Below are positions 15,625 to 24,503 of a stretch of DNA of 37,724 nt, one piece after another. The position numbers were made by a program, and so were the translations under genes. A model generated the notes under the pieces. That model searched no databases and was not told the DNA's origin. It was given only the letters and a program-made list of their open reading frames with translations. Within the stretch, counting starts at the first letter, position 1. Each line of letters begins with the position of its first letter. This DNA is from a virus, in the IMG/VR virus record IMGVR_UViG_3300006805_000070, positions 1 through 37,724 of that record. One strand, written 5' to 3'.

Positions 15625-16734
15625 TTACTTGCCCTTTTTAGAACTGAAAGCGCCGGCGTTCCCGGTCATCTTGGTTACAACGGTCTCAACATTAGCACTC
15701 TGGGAAATACCCCCCAGCGGGATAGCAACACGGAGCTTGTCCCGACCACCCGTGATAAAGGTCACGATCTTGGTGACGTCCGTCTCAGCTTCGTCAAAGG
15801 TTGCCCCGATCATGGGAGCGAGCATCTTGGCCTCAGCGACCAGATGGGCCATCGCCGGATCGAGCTGTGCCTGCAACGCGACGGTATCGGCGGGGACCTC
15901 AACGATCTTGCTCTCGGCTTCAGCGAGGTCTGCCTCGGCAGTGACCAACTTGGCCTCAAGTTCTGCGACCTTAGCATCTGCCAGAGCCAGCTTCGTGACC
16001 GTATCGGTCAGCTTATCAACGAGTTCTTTAAGATCCATCGGATCAATCTTACCCAGTTCGGAAGTGGAAAGGTTAGCGAGTAGGAAATTAGGATCGACAC
16101 CAGAGGCAGCGAGACGATGATCTTGAGCGAATACACTGGTTTTACCGGACTGGATCCGGGCCTTCTGCGCACCGCCCGTGTTGACTAGGCTGAGTTCGAA
16201 CCACCGGTCCAAGCCGATCAACTTAGCGTGGGTATTGCCCTCACCGAGGATGTGCCCTTGATCACAAACGCCGCCGTAAATATTATCGAGGGTGGCGTCT
16301 GTACCTAGGAAGTCAAAGCCGCAGTCACTACAAAGAATCTTGTTGGAAACAAACGATACGCTTACTTGATCAACTGTGCCGGTATCAATTAGATCGATAG
16401 CTTGGGCTGCGGACCTCGGTAGAAAGAACAAAGCTCGGAGCTCTGGGGCTCCATTGATATTCACCACTGAACCGGTGAAGACACGACCAATATTCAAACC
16501 ATCAGCAGAGTGCATGACGTGGAGGGGAACACTCTCTCCGTTGACCTGACTGGCCATGGAGTGGAGGATATCCTCCGAAGCTACCGCTTTGTTGTACAGA
16601 GGATGCCTCTTACGAAGAGGCAGGGTATTAAATGCGGAGGCTTCGTAGACAACCAACTCATCAGTGGAGACGTCGGGTCCAACTGCTTTCTGTAGCTTGG
16701 CAAGAATTTCCGGCGTCTTAGTGATTTGTTTCAT
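15625..16734 (-). CDS. Prohead protease fused to scaffold, with a zinc-type insertion
   Basis: 369 residues. Residues 30-130 show the herpes/HK97-type protease pattern: VPLHVMHSADG (catalytic histidine, H72 or H75) and QVSVSFVSN (catalytic serine, S125 or S127). Directly after the serine strand comes CSDCGFDFLG ... VCDQGH (C135, C138, C157, H161), a metal-finger-like insertion. Residues 225-290 are the scaffold coiled coil (ELVDKLTDTVTKLALADAK, ELEAKLVTAEADLAEAE). The protein would template head assembly, then digest itself. Its ATG has no strong Shine-Dalgarno, and a 64-nt leader separates it from the small peptide gene. Confidence 0.82.
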   Translation of the reverse strand: MKQITKTPEILAKLQKAVGPDVSTDELVVYEASAFNTLPLRKRHPLYNKAVASEDILHSMASQVNGESVPLHVMHSADGLNIGRVFTGSVVNINGAPELRALFFLPRSAAQAIDLIDTGTVDQVSVSFVSNKILCSDCGFDFLGTDATLDNIYGGVCDQGHILGEGNTHAKLIGLDRWFELSLVNTGGAQKARIQSGKTSVFAQDHRLAASGVDPNFLLANLSTSELGKIDPMDLKELVDKLTDTVTKLALADAKVAELEAKLVTAEADLAEAESKIVEVPADTVALQAQLDPAMAHLVAEAKMLAPMIGATFDEAETDVTKIVTFITGGRDKLRVAIPLGGISQSANVETVVTKMTGNAGAFSSKKGK

Positions 16735-16797
16735 CTAGTAAAGGATGTAATATTCCTACTTGAATAATGCAAGAGTTAGGTGTGCATCATTATGCAG

Positions 16798-16851
16798 TCA
16801 CTTGGCGAATTTGGCAAACCAAGCCTTGATCTTCTCGAACAGCTTCTTCAT
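16798..16851 (-). CDS. 17-residue cationic amphipathic peptide (possible mini-gene)
   Basis: ATG at 16851, one base after the stop of the previous gene, encodes MKKLFEKIKAWFAKFAK and then TGA. Six lysines, one acid, and hydrophobic residues at 4, 5, 8, 11, 12 and 15 give a clean amphipathic helix. Its placement immediately after a stop suggests reinitiation or coupling. Too short for statistical support as a gene; it could act at the membrane or bind RNA or DNA. Confidence 0.5.
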   Translation of the reverse strand: MKKLFEKIKAWFAKFAK

Positions 16852-16852
16852 G

Positions 16853-17230
16853 TTACGGCCTCAGCACAAGATAGGAGATCTGGGCATCATTACCCGTGTT
16901 GGCGGCAGACAACTCGAAGGTGATCGTGTTGGTAGACGGGACTGCACGAACGAGATACGCAGCCTGGGTGGGCTTCACGCGGATGGTAGCAATAACGATA
17001 TCAGTAGCAGCAACGCCCGTCACCGTCAGAGCAGCAGTTGCCCCCGAGCCGAGCCAAGTATACGTTCCCGAAAACGGGAACATCACATTGTGGAGCTCGT
17101 TGGCAGTGGTGTCCTTACTGAAATAACCAGTGCCCCGAGTAGGAGAGACCCCCGAGAGAACGAGATCCGCAGGGATGTCATCCCATAGACCCCCACCCTG
17201 CTCAACAGTAAGCGCCGTAAGGTTCGTCAT
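16853..17230 (-). CDS. Beta-rich hypothetical virion protein
   Basis: 125 residues, rich in threonine, valine and alanine, with TYTWLGSGATAALTVTGVAATDIVIATI. It looks like an all-beta decoration or fibre-base protein. It lies between portal and protease genes next to another beta-rich protein. No family recognised. Confidence 0.6.
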   Translation of the reverse strand: MTNLTALTVEQGGGLWDDIPADLVLSGVSPTRGTGYFSKDTTANELHNVMFPFSGTYTWLGSGATAALTVTGVAATDIVIATIRVKPTQAAYLVRAVPSTNTITFELSAANTGNDAQISYLVLRP

Positions 17231-17234
17231 TCAA

Positions 17235-17585
17235 TCAATCCACAATGAGTTTAAAGGTGCGGGCTGCGGCTTCATTGCCGGCGGTGCCGGTGTTGGTGGA
17301 ACAAGTACGAATCTGAAAATAACGACAAGAGCGGAAGTTATCGATGCCAAGTTCGAGACTACGTGATGCGGCAACAGGTGGAACGATCAACGCACCAGCC
17401 TTGTCGTAGCTGAGGACCATCGTGTCGTCAGCCTCTCCCTGGAGAAAGACGAGGTAGGTGGCGGTCAGCGCGGCAGGAGTAATAATTCGAACGGCCTGAT
17501 AGCCCTGGAGATCGACAATGTTACTAACACTGGCGCCACTGGCTACAACTAGATCAAAGCTGGAAACTGGTTTATGTCTGGCCAT
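17235..17585 (-). CDS. Beta-rich hypothetical virion protein
   Basis: 116 residues from ATG at 17585 with AGGAG five bases upstream. The sequence FDLVVASGASVSNIVDLQGYQAVRI and YLVFLQGEADDTMVL suggests a small beta-sandwich, such as a head decoration or head-fibre-like subunit. No recognised family; the role is inferred only from its place after the portal gene. Confidence 0.6.
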   Translation of the reverse strand: MARHKPVSSFDLVVASGASVSNIVDLQGYQAVRIITPAALTATYLVFLQGEADDTMVLSYDKAGALIVPPVAASRSLELGIDNFRSCRYFQIRTCSTNTGTAGNEAAARTFKLIVD

Positions 17586-17628
17586 TACAACTCCTAGATG
17601 GTGGTGTACGGTATATTAGGCAACCGCA

Positions 17629-19116
17629 TTATTTTGCTTTAGGTTTTGGCTTCTTGACCGTCTTGCTCTTGGCGGATTTGGAATCAGGGGCAGTCAGAGA
17701 TCTACCAAGGGGGTCAGAGTTCGGGCTCACAGAGCTTGTGTCGACACCCGCTGTCTGAGGAGCCATGAAACCGGTGCCTGAAAGCTCAGGGGCATCATCA
17801 GGACGGATGTGTCCGAACATCAGGAGATGGTAGGTGTCATCATCGATCGTGCCCAGGCTGAGCTCGGTCTGGAGTCTCGACTGGCGCATAATCAACTGCG
17901 GTTCGAGCTCCAACTCCTGGCGCATCTCAACCGGCCGGAACTTGAACTCGACGGTGCCCTGGAAGCCCGACATCACCATGTAGAAGGTGAAGATGTTGCC
18001 CAACATCTCCTCGATCGGGTCGTTGATCTCGTCCGCATTCATGGCGGCGATACGAGCTTCAACGCTGGCGGTGTTGACACCAGAGGTACCACGACCCAGG
18101 ATGGTGGCCATGGTCTTCATAGCTGCCTGACACTGGGCGTTCAGCGTGTCGATAACCGAGGTGATATCGATGGCCAGACCAGGGTTCTCACTGTTGAGCG
18201 TGCCGGCCTCGACACTATCCCAGTGAACGAATACCTGATCAGGGCGCAGGGTCGAGAAGCTGGAAGCGAGCTCCTGGAGTCTGGAGTTCATCCACTCGCG
18301 GATCTTGTTCGGATCCTGCTTGATGCTCTCAGGGACCGCCTTGGCCATCACCTCTTCAAGGACCTTAAGCTCAAGGCGAGGCACACCGGTCACATTCATG
18401 ATCCGGTAGAGGGTTTGAATCACGTTCTGACGGGCAGCCACAATGTTGAGGCAGCTCACGAAGGGAGACTGGGTGTACATCGTCGTGACATTACGACGGT
18501 ACGTCGAATAGAAGATTGCGGGGCTGTCCAGAGCGACCTTGTCGTTCTTACCCTTCTGGTCCTGCCAGGGCTTGTAGTTACCCGCCTGCCCCTGCTCCCG
18601 CCATTCGATGGTGATCGGATCGATTAGACGGATCTCGCTCGGGATGCCAGTCTTGTCTAGAACCGCTTCTGCCATGATCGAGCCACGGAGGAGGAGCATG
18701 GTGCGGAGGTCGGCACAGATCGCCTTCAGGTCTGGCTTCCACTGGAACCCCAGGGTCATATCCACTCGGGTGCCGAGGAGCTTGATCAACTGGTAGACGC
18801 TCTTGGTGGCGTCGCGATCAATCACTCCATCAACGTCACGAGCCACGATCATAGGCTCGGTATTGGCCAGCGTCAGATAGGCACTTACTGCGGCGGAAAG
18901 ATCGGGATCATATTGGAAGAAGTATTCGATCAGAGCCCGAGTGTCGTTAGCCAGTCTGGTGGCGTAGACGTCGGTTAGATGGGTCTGGAAATTCGGGAGA
19001 GTCAGTACACCAGTCGCGCTGGTTGGATCAAAGGTTGGGGTAACCCCCGCCCCACCAGCTTTTGTTTTCCCCTTGGGCGCAATGAAGTTTAAAACCGAGT
19101 CAAACGAAAGGGCCAT
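17629..19116 (-). CDS. Portal protein
   Basis: 495 residues from ATG at 19116 (MALSFDSVLNFIAPKGKTK), 13 nt after the terminase stop; a longer frame overlaps the terminase end. Size, place directly after the terminase, and the helical middle (RLELKVLEEVMAKAVPESIK, then the wing-like HWDSVEAGTLN) fit a 12-subunit portal. The segment GRGTSGVNTASVEARIAAMNADEI resembles the long-helix region lining the channel. The C-terminus is a basic lysine-rich tail (SKTVKKPKPKAK). The portal is the DNA entry channel and terminase docking ring. Confidence 0.85.
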   Translation of the reverse strand: MALSFDSVLNFIAPKGKTKAGGAGVTPTFDPTSATGVLTLPNFQTHLTDVYATRLANDTRALIEYFFQYDPDLSAAVSAYLTLANTEPMIVARDVDGVIDRDATKSVYQLIKLLGTRVDMTLGFQWKPDLKAICADLRTMLLLRGSIMAEAVLDKTGIPSEIRLIDPITIEWREQGQAGNYKPWQDQKGKNDKVALDSPAIFYSTYRRNVTTMYTQSPFVSCLNIVAARQNVIQTLYRIMNVTGVPRLELKVLEEVMAKAVPESIKQDPNKIREWMNSRLQELASSFSTLRPDQVFVHWDSVEAGTLNSENPGLAIDITSVIDTLNAQCQAAMKTMATILGRGTSGVNTASVEARIAAMNADEINDPIEEMLGNIFTFYMVMSGFQGTVEFKFRPVEMRQELELEPQLIMRQSRLQTELSLGTIDDDTYHLLMFGHIRPDDAPELSGTGFMAPQTAGVDTSSVSPNSDPLGRSLTAPDSKSAKSKTVKKPKPKAK

Positions 19117-19129
19117 CAATAAATCCGGG

Positions 19130-20875
19130 TTATCTAAATCCCATATGGTTACTGTACATCGGCCGTGCAATACTAGGTCTGCCGTATAATGATTGGTTTA
19201 CTGGCTTCACGTCGACGTTCACTGCAGCGATCATCGTTCTGATCTCGTCGTTGAACATCTCGTCGTAGGCACCCCTCAAACGAATGCCCAGCAGATAGTA
19301 GTTCAGAGAGTGGAACCAATGATCTGCCCCGGTTAGTTTTACCCATACTGCCGGTTTATCAGGCTGTTCGTCTCGTACCATGTCACGAAGATGGGATATA
19401 ACGGCCTGTTTCTGCTCGCGGTAGCCATTCAAGCTGAGGGTTCGACGTCTAACGGCCTTTGCAACCTGATCGAGTGCCAACGTTCGGTGACACATAGCGT
19501 GTGTTACGTTATCGTACTCATCCTTCTCAAATTTGACTGGTAATGTTCCGCGGTACATAATGGGCATTACCTTACCACGGGTTATGTCTCTAATCGAGAA
19601 TGACAATGTCATCTCTGGTTGGATATCTATCGCTCCCCCAACGATATTATATCGACCCATTAACGCTTTGACATAATCTTCAAGCTCCCGGTTCTGGACC
19701 GTTTCCATCAGGAAGATTCTTTGATCGTGAGTGCCAAGTACCACGTGGCAGGTATTACCAACGTCGATTCCGACGAACACGGGTATATCTGAACTGACTT
19801 CAGGAATAGATGGGAGGCCCATACATGCCAAAATGTCCTCCTCCGTAAGTCTGATGTTAGAGTCAGCATACGACTCCCCCAACACCGTGTTGGCCCAGCC
19901 CTTAAGATAATCCTGGTCCTTGGCCTTGAGTAATCTACCGACAATGTAAGAGATCGGCAGTCGGGAGGTTGAGAACGGACGGACCCGGTAGCCACGTTTC
20001 AGAACTCTAGAGGGGTAGGCAGCGACCCACTCACGCAGGTCCGGGTTGGCAAGATCAAGACGTGCCCCACACTTGTGACATTTCACATATGCGTTTAGTA
20101 AATCTAAGCTTGCTGCTAACTCATGATCGATCAAGGAGAGATCGGTCATATCACCAGGGAGGCCCTCAATATGAACAAACTTATGATTGAACTCAGGGAC
20201 CTGCCATTCGTTGCAAGCCTCACATTTACAGTAATATTCATGTTGATCCGAGTTGGTATACTCTCGATCAATTCCCATTCCTGTGAACGTTGGAGTAGAG
20301 AATGCCTGCGTCATTTTCAAGTCAGAGTTCTGTAGGCGCGACTGGAACAAACCAATCATCTTTGGGTCTGAGAGATCGAGCTCGTCATGGAACAGAGCGT
20401 CGAGGTCGAGCGACGTCGCGTCCTTTTCCGTACAACCAGTCACATACAGATACGATTTACCGATCTGAATGAGCGCCATTGAACGAATTGACTTGTCGTC
20501 GTCTTCAAGATTGAAGCAACGATCACCATCTACAATAGGCTTGATACGAACTTGACTTACACGCTTAAACATTTCCTCGGTAGGAAACGAAATCAAAGCT
20601 TTGATAGCCGTGGTGCGTTTAAGATACCCTAGGATCTTACGAATTTGGGTCTCAGTTAGACCCACCTGGGAACATTTAATTACCACAAGGTCCGGGTGTA
20701 AATCATCCACAATCTGTTTCTGGAATTCGTATCCCTTGAAGGAGAATGGACGACCTTTGAGAGTTGTGTTCTCGATCACCCAGTCGCTCATCGAGAGGTG
20801 GGAGTGGTCGTCGAGGTACCGGGCCTCCATCTGAGCCACCAAATCTCGAAGAAGATCGTTTCCTGAACTGGTCAT
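19130..20875 (-). CDS. Terminase large subunit, GpA family
   Basis: 581 residues from ATG at 20875; the upstream extension to 20932 is unlikely. The ATPase has an unusual Walker A, KCSQVGLTE (residues 67-75), where lambda has KSARVGYSK, and a Walker B-like LDLDALFHDELD (157-167). Residues 216-269 hold CKCEACNEW ... CHKCGARLD, the cysteine-rich segment of the GpA family. The nuclease starts with VFVGIDVGNTCHVVL (D371), then GGAIDIQPE, and ends near DHWFHSLNYYLLG. The enzyme cuts concatemers and pumps DNA through the portal. The GpA type suggests cohesive ends, though no cos site was identified. Confidence 0.93.
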   Translation of the reverse strand: MTSSGNDLLRDLVAQMEARYLDDHSHLSMSDWVIENTTLKGRPFSFKGYEFQKQIVDDLHPDLVVIKCSQVGLTETQIRKILGYLKRTTAIKALISFPTEEMFKRVSQVRIKPIVDGDRCFNLEDDDKSIRSMALIQIGKSYLYVTGCTEKDATSLDLDALFHDELDLSDPKMIGLFQSRLQNSDLKMTQAFSTPTFTGMGIDREYTNSDQHEYYCKCEACNEWQVPEFNHKFVHIEGLPGDMTDLSLIDHELAASLDLLNAYVKCHKCGARLDLANPDLREWVAAYPSRVLKRGYRVRPFSTSRLPISYIVGRLLKAKDQDYLKGWANTVLGESYADSNIRLTEEDILACMGLPSIPEVSSDIPVFVGIDVGNTCHVVLGTHDQRIFLMETVQNRELEDYVKALMGRYNIVGGAIDIQPEMTLSFSIRDITRGKVMPIMYRGTLPVKFEKDEYDNVTHAMCHRTLALDQVAKAVRRRTLSLNGYREQKQAVISHLRDMVRDEQPDKPAVWVKLTGADHWFHSLNYYLLGIRLRGAYDEMFNDEIRTMIAAVNVDVKPVNQSLYGRPSIARPMYSNHMGFR

Positions 20876-20945
20876 GAATAAGATTGGTCCCTTTAAAATC
20901 CGCTGGCAGCCCACAGGTGTAAAGCCCAGCAACGAGGAGCATTGA
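20876..20945. promoter_or_regulatory. Divergent gap between terminase and the plus-strand arm
   Basis: This 70-nt gap is where transcription switches strand, so it probably holds promoters for both directions or part of a packaging region. No consensus -35/-10 pair is clear. An AGGAG precedes the GTG at 20946 and AAAGGGA precedes the terminase ATG. Confidence 0.4.
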
Positions 20946-21437
20946 GTGGCAGACGCTTACTACTATCCCGAGGAAGATCACCTGCCGACGCTCATGGTCG
21001 TGCTGAACTCAATTCGAGAATATCCCGACTACCTCGGGAAGAATTGCCCTTACAGCCCCGAAATGCAGGCCGAGTTGTTGAGGGTATTGAAGAATCCCTC
21101 CACAACAGAAGATGGTGTGTCCGAGGAGCCTTATCTAGGGCATTACACGGACAAATGGACCGCTGTAGATCGAGAAAGAATGGCTCTCTACGGTGAATTA
21201 CAGGAATTGAGGAACAATTTCGACGCTGAAGACACTACGGAACAGCTCCAGACTATCAAAACGATGGCCACGCTACTAGATAAGCTTACAGAGGTAGGTG
21301 ATCGGTCGAAATGGATGCGTCAACTTGCTGATTTTCGCCGTGGTGTGCTTGAAGTGATGGAAAATACACTGACGCCTGATCAAAGGACTGAAGTTATGAC
21401 CAAGTTGCGGGCTCTTATGGTGCTGGAGGCGGCATGA
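20946..21437 (+). CDS. Hypothetical protein, possible terminase small subunit
   Basis: 163 residues from GTG at 20946 with AGGAG six bases upstream. Acidic and helical, with YPDYLGKNCPYSPEMQAELLRVLKN near the start, a coiled stretch at about 75-110 and LTPDQRTEVMTKLRALM near the end. It lies back to back with the large terminase and no other small-subunit candidate is visible, so a small terminase role is possible but rests on position only. The stop overlaps the next ATG (ATGA). Confidence 0.6.
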   Translation: MADAYYYPEEDHLPTLMVVLNSIREYPDYLGKNCPYSPEMQAELLRVLKNPSTTEDGVSEEPYLGHYTDKWTAVDRERMALYGELQELRNNFDAEDTTEQLQTIKTMATLLDKLTEVGDRSKWMRQLADFRRGVLEVMENTLTPDQRTEVMTKLRALMVLEAA

Positions 21438-21730
21438 CTAGGTATTATGTGTATGATGGGATCGGATCCTTCTACGTCGATAACTTCGAAGAAGCCCGCA
21501 TGTGTCTAGTTGATGCCGTTGGGTTTGCTTGCGAGGATGGTGAGTGGTCGGATTGGATCGAAGATGTCTACGTCGCTGAGGGTGATGAGGACGGAAAGGT
21601 TGTTGTCCAAGTGAAGCAGACCAATCTTCGGTACCGTCCTGAGAATTTGGGTGAAGATGGTTATGATGAAGACGGCGTCTTTTGGAGTGATCATCATTCA
21701 ATGTGTGATTACGAAGTGGAGGTTCTGTGA
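21434..21730 (+). CDS. Acidic hypothetical protein
   Basis: 98 residues, strongly acidic (DGEWSDWIEDVYVAEGDEDG), with many tyrosine and tryptophan residues. Highly acidic small phage proteins sometimes mimic DNA, but nothing specific supports this here. It overlaps both neighbours (ATGA upstream, TGATG downstream). Confidence 0.65.
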   Translation: MTRYYVYDGIGSFYVDNFEEARMCLVDAVGFACEDGEWSDWIEDVYVAEGDEDGKVVVQVKQTNLRYRPENLGEDGYDEDGVFWSDHHSMCDYEVEVL

Positions 21731-22041
21731 TGTTTGATTGGTGGAAGAAGGAGGAGACGGTGAAGCCAGCGATTGAGGTCCGTTTGCCGGAACCTAATCC
21801 AGAGCACGAGAGGATCACACGGGCTGCTGAACTCCTGACAAAACGTAAGAGGCTTAAGGACTATATCTCAGATGCCAAGGATGATGATACCTATTGCGTT
21901 ACAGTTAGAAACGACGAGATGTTTCCCCATGCGTCAGTCCCCGTAATCCGCCTTACGACGAATGCCTATGTTAAGTTCCTTAATATATGTCTCAAGGATA
22001 TTGAGACAGAGCTGACAGACCTCGGAGTCCCCCTCTCTTGA
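21730..22041 (+). CDS. Hypothetical protein upstream of the replication gene
   Basis: 103 residues from ATG at 21730, with GGAGG seven bases upstream. Starts MFDWWKKEETVKPAIEVRLPE and ends with a leucine-rich helix (YVKFLNICLKDIETELTDLG). No family recognised. Its TGA overlaps the TTG start of the Prim-Pol/helicase gene. Confidence 0.65.
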   Translation: MFDWWKKEETVKPAIEVRLPEPNPEHERITRAAELLTKRKRLKDYISDAKDDDTYCVTVRNDEMFPHASVPVIRLTTNAYVKFLNICLKDIETELTDLGVPLS

Positions 22042-24503
22042 GTACCCCTTTTAAGAATTACGCTCCTTCCTATTGGGCCGTTGGTCTTCCCGTCATTCCG
22101 CTCACACGCCCGATGGAGGGTGACAAGAATCTAGGTAAGCGCCCGATCCATAATTCGTGGTCCCGCTGGTGTGTCGAGATGCCGGATCGAGAGACCCAGC
22201 AGGATTGGTTGTACGACAAGCGCGCGTACAACATTGGTCTTCCTTGCGGTCCTCAGTCCAACATCGTCATTGTCGACATCGACACGATGGACCCGCATCT
22301 GCAGCAGATCATCGAAGGCTGCCTGCCTCGCTCACCCTGGCAGAGGATTGGGCGGAAGGGTGCCGTCTATGCCTTCCGCTATCAGGGGGAGAAGACCTTC
22401 CAGATCAAGGGAGAGGGCGGTCAGGTCATCGTGGAGCTCCTGAGCCAGGGTCGACAGGTTGTCCTGCCCCCTTCGGTGCATCCCGAGACAGGCATGCCCT
22501 ACACGTCTGATAGGCTCCTCTACGAGTGCCTGGGTGAGCTGACCAACCTGCCCCCCAACATCGAGGACATCTTCCGTACTGCTCTTATTGAGCAGGGTGG
22601 GCTTCGTCTGTCCAACTCAGGCTTCTCCTCCATCATTGAGTTTGTCCCTAAGGGTACCAGGGACAATCGGATGATTCAGGAGGCTGGGCTCTATGCCGTA
22701 GGGATCCAGAGGGGGCACTTCACGTTGAAGGAAGCCCTTGGGTTTATGGACCATTGGTGTGCGGAGTATTGTGAGGAGAACAAGACCGATCCGATTGACC
22801 CTGAGAAGGGAAAGCTGCGGATCGTCCAGTTCCTTACCCGTGATGTCAATGATAAGACCAAGCGCCCGCTGAAGCCCGGTTGGGATGCGGGTCTGACTGA
22901 GCAGGACAAGTTCGAGCTCGGTTTGAACTTCACTGAGACTGATGAGGATTGGACCTTCGACCGCTTGCAGAAGTGGTTGTATCATAACTTCACGGTCAAT
23001 GCGGAGAACGACCCTGCAAGGATGGAGGCAATCTCGCAATCGCTGGAGTTCATGGCTCGCTCGGAGTCCATGACACAGGTCGAGCGAGAGGCCCTTATGG
23101 GCTGGATCGCCGCCAATAGTCGTATCCGGGTTACCGCTGCCGTCCTGCGTCGCATGTATATGAGCATGACCGAAGGGGCGGACTTCAAGGGGAACAACCA
23201 CTCCGAGGTTGCCCGATCGGTGCGGGAGTATATGGAGCTCGGAATGAATGCCCCGCTGCAGTGGCACGGTGGCCAGTTCTACCATTGGGAGGGCTCTCAC
23301 TGGGAGATCTATGAGGAGTGGCGACTGAAGAAGCTGATCGCCCAGGAGTTCGGTCATTTCGAGTCCTCGGTACGGAATTCCGATCACCGGGGCATTCTCC
23401 AGGTTCTGCAGACGATCTGCAACGAGGGCAGCCTTCGGAGTGACAGCGAAGCCGGGATCAACTTTGCCAACGGATATCTCACCGATCAGATGGTGCTGAA
23501 ACCCCACAAGAAGGAGTATGGCTGCACCTACCGCCTGACATACCCATACCGTCCCGAGTTGGCCGATGAGGCCAACTGCCCCATGTTCATGGGCTTCCTT
23601 CGGGATATCTGGGGTGATGATACCGACTTCGAGCAGAAGAAGCAGGCTCTGAGGGAGGCTATCGCCATCACGCTGTTCGGTCAGGGTCCGAAGTATAGTA
23701 GGGCGATCGTGCTCTATAACGCCGCTCATGGTGGGAAATCCACCATGTTGGATATCATTGCAGGTCTGATGCCGGAGGGTTGCTCGTCACACATTCCACC
23801 AAGCGATTGGAATGATAAGTTCAAGCCGGCGAATATGGTGGGTAAACTACTGAATGTTGGTAACGATCTGAGTGAGACTGCCTATATTAACGGTGAGATG
23901 TTCAAGATCATCGTGGAGGGTGGCGTTATTCAAGGTCAGCATAAGGGAACACCTATCTTCGAGTTCCGTCCGATTGCCACACATTGGTTCGCTACCAATC
24001 ACCTGCCGCAGTCGAAGGATAGCTCGGGTGGGTTCTTGAGGCGGTGGCTCATCTTCAAGTTCGACAAGAAGATCCCGCCAGAGAAGAAGATCCTTCACTT
24101 TGCTACCAAGGTGTTGGCCGCAGAGAGGGAGGCCATCGCAGCCTGGGCTATCCCGGCTATCAAAACGATCTCTGAGCGTAACGATTTCGACTGTCCACAC
24201 TCGCATTTCGATCTGATTGGCGAGATTGCCAATAGGTCCAACTCGGTGCGGCATTTCATTACGTGCAGCGAGAAGATCAAGATCAACAAGGGGATCCACG
24301 AGGTGGGCAAGCCGATGAAGGCTGTCTCTTCTGGTGACCTCTACAAGGAGTACATGACGTTTTGCTTGATGACCGCGCATAAGACCCCGATTAATTTGAA
24401 GATGTTCGATTTCAAGTTGAGGGAGCTCGCTCCCGAGATCGGGTTCAAGGTTCTGATTAACGAGACTGGTGTGGAATATGAGGGATTGAGGATTGTGGCA
24501 TGA
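22038..24503 (+). CDS. Replication protein: primase-polymerase (Prim-Pol) fused to SF3 (D5-like) helicase
   Basis: 821 residues from a TTG start. TTG is preferred because the Prim-Pol N-terminus (YAPSYWAVGLPVIPL) begins ahead of the first internal ATG, and TTGA couples it to the upstream stop. The Prim-Pol catalytic pair is in NIVIVDID (D80, D82), then VIVEL and PPSVHPETG (S146, H148). After a helical linker the helicase has Walker A NAAHGGKST (about residue 564), Walker B-like KLLNVGNDLSE, the sensor HWFATNHLPQSKD and the arginine finger FLRRWLIF, with a D5-like helical C-terminus. It can unwind and prime DNA in one polypeptide. The gene for a replicative polymerase is not in the window. Confidence 0.92.
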   Translation: MSTPFKNYAPSYWAVGLPVIPLTRPMEGDKNLGKRPIHNSWSRWCVEMPDRETQQDWLYDKRAYNIGLPCGPQSNIVIVDIDTMDPHLQQIIEGCLPRSPWQRIGRKGAVYAFRYQGEKTFQIKGEGGQVIVELLSQGRQVVLPPSVHPETGMPYTSDRLLYECLGELTNLPPNIEDIFRTALIEQGGLRLSNSGFSSIIEFVPKGTRDNRMIQEAGLYAVGIQRGHFTLKEALGFMDHWCAEYCEENKTDPIDPEKGKLRIVQFLTRDVNDKTKRPLKPGWDAGLTEQDKFELGLNFTETDEDWTFDRLQKWLYHNFTVNAENDPARMEAISQSLEFMARSESMTQVEREALMGWIAANSRIRVTAAVLRRMYMSMTEGADFKGNNHSEVARSVREYMELGMNAPLQWHGGQFYHWEGSHWEIYEEWRLKKLIAQEFGHFESSVRNSDHRGILQVLQTICNEGSLRSDSEAGINFANGYLTDQMVLKPHKKEYGCTYRLTYPYRPELADEANCPMFMGFLRDIWGDDTDFEQKKQALREAIAITLFGQGPKYSRAIVLYNAAHGGKSTMLDIIAGLMPEGCSSHIPPSDWNDKFKPANMVGKLLNVGNDLSETAYINGEMFKIIVEGGVIQGQHKGTPIFEFRPIATHWFATNHLPQSKDSSGGFLRRWLIFKFDKKIPPEKKILHFATKVLAAEREAIAAWAIPAIKTISERNDFDCPHSHFDLIGEIANRSNSVRHFITCSEKIKINKGIHEVGKPMKAVSSGDLYKEYMTFCLMTAHKTPINLKMFDFKLRELAPEIGFKVLINETGVEYEGLRIVA

